A model generated the notes under the pieces. It had not been told where the DNA came from, did not search any database, and saw only the letters and a list, made by a program, of their open reading frames with translations. Below are positions 60,582 through 64,000 of a stretch of 64,000 nt of DNA, one piece after another. The translations under genes were made by a program, and so were the position numbers. The DNA is from Deltaproteobacteria bacterium. Lineage in GTDB: Bacteria; Myxococcota_C; UBA6777. The stretch is taken from contig PCBK01000052.1 in assembly GCA_002731275.1 (NCBI GenBank), positions 248,001-312,000 on the forward strand, read 5' to 3'. Position 1 is the first letter of the stretch, and every line of letters begins with the position of its first letter.

Positions 60582-61610
60582 TTAGCGTTTGGCTGGCGGA
60601 GCTTGATGTGCACGCAAGGAGGCTCGGAAACAATAACCAACACGATTGGCACGCAAACCGGGGACGTGGAAACGAAACTCGACGCTCCCTTTGGTGTGTG
60701 TGTGTTTGGACTTGAGCTTTGAGAGATCGAGTCCGTACTCACGCCAGATCTGTTTTTCAGAGACACGATAACGTTTGACCATGCGGTTATCCACCCACAC
60801 GGACATCATCATATCGGGCCCCCCTACTCTCACAGAGGGACCAACAGAGCCAGGTGCTGGGGTGGTAAAACCATGCTCTAGCTTGAGCTTTCCGCGCAAG
60901 GGGACGTTGCGGTAGCGGACACGGATGACCTTACAACGCAATGCGTGGACCCACAGACAATCGCGGGGAGTGTTGTCGATCTCCTGAATGATCCGCCCAA
61001 AGAAGTAGCGACGTTTACCGAGGAACCAGCCAGGGTGCTCTCGCCAACGGGAGAGCCAATCGATCTGTCCTGTGACAGAAGCTGGACATCCCCGAACACG
61101 TCGCTCTCTTGTGGGCGTTTCAATCCCAACTTCAGCCTGTCGCAGGTGTTTCTTTGAGGAGAAATCGTACAACAGCTTTTGCGATGTGGGGAGTTGAAAG
61201 AGATAGAGCTCGATCGGCCCAAAGGTGATTTTTTTGCGCAGCCAATAGAGACGTTTAAGTGTTTTGAGCTCTTTTTGAAAGGAGCGGACAAACCACCACT
61301 TTCCAAGACGAGGGGCGAGCATCACCCACAGCCGTTTATAGCGACTGAGGTCTTCGCGTTGGAGATGTTCGGCGTACAACACGGGCAGATTGGGGAGCTG
61401 CTCGGCTCCCTTGAGCGCCCAGGAAGGTACGAGTCCAATCACGTCGCCTTTTTGGAAGTGTTTTTTGATGTGTTTTGCAGGTTGGGCCCACTCTTTTCGA
61501 GAGATCTGTGTGCTGGCGATCCCAATGTGCATGAAGATCGCAAACAAAGAGGCACAGATCGCAAAGACCAGAAAAAACCGGTCCGACCAACGTGTGTTTG
61601 GCAATTGCAA
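60582..61610 (-). CDS. Unassigned protein with one membrane segment
   Basis: The 342-residue protein starts at TTG 61610, with GGGAG eight bases upstream, and has a single hydrophobic segment near residue 14-34 (LVFAICASLFAIFMHIGIAS). The soluble part starts with PAKHIKKHFQKGDVIGLVP, and the RLWVMLAP stretch resembles the periplasmic end of GT39/GT83 glycosyltransferases, but no catalytic membrane portion is present. The C-terminal region (200-340) is rich in Arg, Trp and Tyr and looks beta-sheet-like. It lies downstream of rho on the same strand. I do not assign a function. Confidence 0.7.
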   Translation of the reverse strand: MQLPNTRWSDRFFLVFAICASLFAIFMHIGIASTQISRKEWAQPAKHIKKHFQKGDVIGLVPSWALKGAEQLPNLPVLYAEHLQREDLSRYKRLWVMLAPRLGKWWFVRSFQKELKTLKRLYWLRKKITFGPIELYLFQLPTSQKLLYDFSSKKHLRQAEVGIETPTRERRVRGCPASVTGQIDWLSRWREHPGWFLGKRRYFFGRIIQEIDNTPRDCLWVHALRCKVIRVRYRNVPLRGKLKLEHGFTTPAPGSVGPSVRVGGPDMMMSVWVDNRMVKRYRVSEKQIWREYGLDLSKLKSKHTHTKGSVEFRFHVPGLRANRVGYCFRASLRAHQAPPAKR

Positions 61611-61635
61611 TCGATCGTCTCCCGAGATATGAAAG

Positions 61636-61663
61636 GACGCCTCCCCCTGTAGGAGGAGACGTC
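61636..61663 (-). terminator. Weak intrinsic terminator after rho
   Basis: On the minus strand the stem spans 61663-61636, 12 pairs with two G-U and a 4-base loop, then CTTTCAT. The T-run is short, so termination may be partial, letting transcription reach the unassigned gene downstream. Confidence 0.45.
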
Positions 61664-61693
61664 ATATTCAAGAGTGCGAAGTCACCGAGGAAA

Positions 61694-62947
61694 TTATTGG
61701 CTCATGGAGTCCAGGAATTCCTGGTTGGAGGAGGTGCGGCTGATCTTGTCGAGCAAGAACTCCATGGAGTCGATGACATTGAGGGGGTGGAGGAGTTGAC
61801 GAAGAACCCACACACGGTTGAGCTCGATCGCGCTGAGGAGGTTTTCCTCTTTACGTGTACCGGAGCGGTTGATGTCGAGACAGGGGAAGATACGTTTTTC
61901 CATCAACTTGCGGTCGAGGTGGAGTTCGCAGTTACCTGTTCCTTTAAATTCTTCGAAGATGACCTCGTCCATACGTGAACCAGTGTCGATCAACGCGGTC
62001 GCGATGATGGTGAGTGAACCACCTTCTTCGAGGTTACGCGCGGAGCCGAAGAAGCGCTTGGGCTTGTGCAGTGCGTTGGAGTCAACACCACCAGAGAGGA
62101 TTTTACCGGAGGGAGGAACAACCGAGTTGTATGCACGTGCGAGACGTGTGATGGAGTCGAGGAGGATAACGACGTCGTTTTTGTGCTCGACGAGGCGTTT
62201 TGCCTTCTCGATGACCATCTCAGCGACCTGTACGTGGCGTGCTGCTGGCTCATCAAATGTTGAAGAGACAACTTCACCGCTGACGGAGCGGGACATATCG
62301 GTGACCTCTTCAGGACGTTCGTCGATGAGCAGAACGATCAAGATGATGTCGGGGTGATTTGCAGTGATCGCGTTTGCGATGTTTTGCATGAGGACAGTTT
62401 TACCAGCACGTGGGGGGGAGACGATCAACGCACGTTGTCCACGTCCGATGGGCGTCAACAGGTTGATGATACGTGTGGAGTACTGACCTGCGTCAAACTC
62501 GAGGTCGAGTCTTTCGTTGGGGTAAAGAGGCGTCAAGTTGTCGAAGAGGATTTTGTCCCTTGCGACTTCGGGCTCTTCAAAGTTCACTTTCTCAACCTTG
62601 AGCAGTGCAAAGTAGCGCTCGGACTCTTTGGGGGGACGAATCTGTCCGGAGACAGTATCACCAGTGCGCAAGTTGAAGCGACGGATCTGGGAAGGTGATA
62701 CGTAGATATCGTCTGGACCTGGAAGATAGTTGTAGTCTGGTGAGCGCAAGAAACCGAAGCCGTCGGGAAGGACTTCGAGGACACCTTCACCGTAAATCTG
62801 GCCATCACGATCTGTTTGTGCTTGCAAAATAGCAAAGATCAACTCTTGGGTACGAAGGCCTGCGGCGTTCTCGATACCCATCTCTTTTGCCATTGCGTGG
62901 AGTTCGGTTACTTTTTTGTCTTTCAGGTCATTGAGATTCAGGATCAT
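61694..62947 (-). CDS. rho: Transcription termination factor Rho
   Basis: The 417-residue protein is full length for Rho: N-terminal helix bundle, cold-shock RNA-binding fold ([18 protein letters not shown]), Walker A in [10 protein letters not shown], Walker B region [16 protein letters not shown], and the R-loop area [12 protein letters not shown]. It acts as a hexameric RNA-dependent ATPase. ATG 62947 is the start, with GAGGAG ten bases upstream and the usual [18 protein letters not shown] longer reading from 62989 is not needed. A consensus promoter lies 340 bases upstream. Confidence 0.97.
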   Translation of the reverse strand: MILNLNDLKDKKVTELHAMAKEMGIENAAGLRTQELIFAILQAQTDRDGQIYGEGVLEVLPDGFGFLRSPDYNYLPGPDDIYVSPSQIRRFNLRTGDTVSGQIRPPKESERYFALLKVEKVNFEEPEVARDKILFDNLTPLYPNERLDLEFDAGQYSTRIINLLTPIGRGQRALIVSPPRAGKTVLMQNIANAITANHPDIILIVLLIDERPEEVTDMSRSVSGEVVSSTFDEPAARHVQVAEMVIEKAKRLVEHKNDVVILLDSITRLARAYNSVVPPSGKILSGGVDSNALHKPKRFFGSARNLEEGGSLTIIATALIDTGSRMDEVIFEEFKGTGNCELHLDRKLMEKRIFPCLDINRSGTRKEENLLSAIELNRVWVLRQLLHPLNVIDSMEFLLDKISRTSSNQEFLDSMSQ

Positions 62948-63287
62948 AAGAAGATGACTCCTCAGTGGTTGACATGGAACCCTATTCACCCGGTATGGGC
63001 TCTGCCTCTCTTTACATGCGAGGGCATGATAGGTTCAGAATCATTGAAGGGAAAGTAAGCGTTTATTGGAAGTAGAATTCACCGCTTGTAGAGATGATTG
63101 ACTGAAGAATGGGCTGGATATTGTGTGATTCGATAGAGTTGTCTATTGCTTACAATACAACAGCTCACATATATGCTTGATAACAACTACATTGGGAATT
63201 TCATGATTGATTGTTTGTCCAGATTTTTAGGACAATGGTGGTATTATTGGTAAGTTTGGGGAAGATCCCAAAATAGGCAATAATTTT
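62948..63287 (-). other. Long 5-prime leader of rho
   Basis: From the predicted start of transcription near 63287 to the rho start codon there are about 340 bases without a gene. It contains two small hairpins, TTTGGG-N6-CCCAAA (63255-63272) and TTGTCC-N9-GGACAA (63217-63237). Rho leaders in other bacteria are long and serve autoregulation; whether this one does is inference. Confidence 0.5.
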
Positions 63288-63293
63288 TTAGAG

Positions 63294-63321
63294 AATATAC
63301 ACCTTCACCAAAGTTTGTCAA
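63294..63321 (-). promoter_or_regulatory. Sigma-70 promoter for rho
   Basis: On the minus strand TTGACA (63321-63316) and TATATT (63299-63294) are 16 bases apart. An alternative TATTCT box gives an 18-base spacer. The match is strong, and the surrounding DNA is the most AT-rich in the window. Confidence 0.7.
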
Positions 63322-63410
63322 GCCTTTTTTTGCTTCAGAAGATGACTACCTGAGAAAAGACCGGCGGTTACCCCGATGAAGAGGGATGTTTGAGGCGAGG
63401 TAAAGAACAC

Positions 63411-63446
63411 AAAAAAGAAGAGCCTTTCGCCTCTTTACGAGGCGAA
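63411..63446 (-). terminator. metG: Intrinsic terminator of metG
   Basis: On the minus strand TTCGCCTC-N5-GAGGCGAA (63446-63426) forms a perfect 8-pair stem, followed after a short G/C stretch by CTTCTTTTTT. It lies eight bases after the metG stop codon. Confidence 0.7.
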
Positions 63447-63453
63447 GAGACCG

Positions 63454-64000
63454 TTAACTTACACGATCACCGGGTTTGGCTGGCGCAGGTGCAGAGACGA
63501 GCACAAGCTGATCATCAGATGGGCCTGTCGCGAGCACCATCCCCTCGCTCACACCAAACTTCATTTTGCGTGGTTTGAGATTCGCGACCATCACAATTTG
63601 CTGTCCAACCAACACCGAAGGATCCGGGAAACTCTTGCGGATCCCCGCAAACACATTCCTGGTATCTCCATCACCTACGTCGAGTGTGAGTTGGATGAGC
63701 TTCTTGGCCTTCTCGACGAGATTGGCCTCGACGATCTTCGCGACCCGCAGATCCGTTTTGATGAACGTATCAAACTCGATCTCATCGGCGATCGGCTCGC
63801 GAGGCTTCTCCTCAACTTTTGCGTCATCTTTGCTCTTGAGATCTTCTTTGCTCGCTTCGACGACCTTGTTGACGACCTTCATCTTGATACGCTCAGCGAG
63901 ACGTGTAAAGGGCTTAAGCTCCTGCTCTTCGAGGTCAAATGCGTTGGCATCTTCCCACGTCATCGGCTCAATGTTGAGGATCTCTTCGATCTGCCCTGCG
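63454..64000 (-). CDS. metG: Methionyl-tRNA synthetase, C-terminal part only
   Basis: The gene runs off the right edge; 182 codons are visible. The segment AGQIEEILNIEPMTWEDANA is typical of the end of the MetRS anticodon-binding domain. A Lys/Glu-rich linker (about 50 residues) leads to a C-terminal EMAP-II/Trbp111-type tRNA-binding domain (IEFDTFIKTDLRVAKIVEAN ... VFAGIRKSF ... NLKPRKMKFGVSEGMVLA). The catalytic domain lies beyond the window. MetRS with this appended domain is usually a homodimer. The frame stays open to the window end. Confidence 0.9.
   Translation of the reverse strand, partial: AGQIEEILNIEPMTWEDANAFDLEEQELKPFTRLAERIKMKVVNKVVEASKEDLKSKDDAKVEEKPREPIADEIEFDTFIKTDLRVAKIVEANLVEKAKKLIQLTLDVGDGDTRNVFAGIRKSFPDPSVLVGQQIVMVANLKPRKMKFGVSEGMVLATGPSDDQLVLVSAPAPAKPGDRVS

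Overview
The window looks like chromosomal DNA from a moderate-GC deltaproteobacterium in the broad sense, most likely Myxococcota. The evidence is indirect. There are two bacterial Ser/Thr protein kinases with extra signalling domains, several histidine kinases, a secreted protein ending in a MYXO-CTERM-like tail, an FW (four-tryptophan) domain, and housekeeping proteins of proteobacterial type. Coding density is high and genes often meet tail to tail with stop codons overlapping or nearly so. I found no rRNA, tRNA, CRISPR array, insertion sequence or prophage.

Layout. 0-10.5 kb is a signalling block: a GAF protein cut by the left edge, a long non-coding stretch, a histone-H1-like protein, a TauE/SafE exporter, a receiver-histidine kinase and a giant kinase-receiver-cyclase on the minus strand, then a PhoB/PhoR-type two-component pair. 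10.5-17.8 kb holds a TruC-like pseudouridine synthase, a long cysteine-desulfurase-like enzyme, TypA, a MazG-like pyrophosphohydrolase, a cyclic-nucleotide-binding Ser/Thr kinase and a DksA-type zinc protein. 17.8-29 kb holds a D,D-carboxypeptidase-like lipoprotein, a GH13 glucosidase, an acyl carrier protein, an isoaspartyl peptidase, then a translation-linked run: a shortened Tex relative, TsaD, RsmA, an RlmD-type methyltransferase and MnmA.

29-46.3 kb holds an orphan membrane protein, MiaE, a glycosyltransferase, a redoxin with a DsbD/ScsB-like reductase, a cis-prenyltransferase, an orphan histidine kinase, bifunctional aspartokinase/homoserine dehydrogenase, and a phospholipid module (acyltransferase, GpsA, APP1-like phosphatase). 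46.3-64 kb holds a short non-coding stretch with two tandem mini-units, a second RlmD-type methyltransferase with a SAM hydrolase and a sugar nucleotidyltransferase, an NmrA-like protein divergent from an AraC regulator, a metallopeptidase-like lipoprotein, a rhomboid fused to a zinc ribbon, a secreted HEAT-like protein, PepP, a YdjM-type hydrolase, an SLC13-type permease, Rho behind a long leader, and the C-terminal end of MetRS.

How the genes work together. Three themes stand out. One is phospho- and cyclic-nucleotide signalling: a predicted nucleotide cyclase fused to a kinase and a receiver, and 8.5 kb away a kinase whose N-terminal domain should bind a cyclic nucleotide. Another is tRNA/rRNA modification and translation control (TruC, TypA, DksA-like, TsaD, RsmA, two RlmD-like enzymes, MnmA, MiaE, Tex-like, MetRS). 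The third is envelope and lipid biogenesis (cis-prenyltransferase, acyltransferase/GpsA/phosphatase, carboxypeptidase, redox proteins). The least explained items are the kinase-receiver-cyclase fusion, the histone-like protein, the Tex relative that has lost its HhH region, and the tandem mini-units near 46.5 kb.
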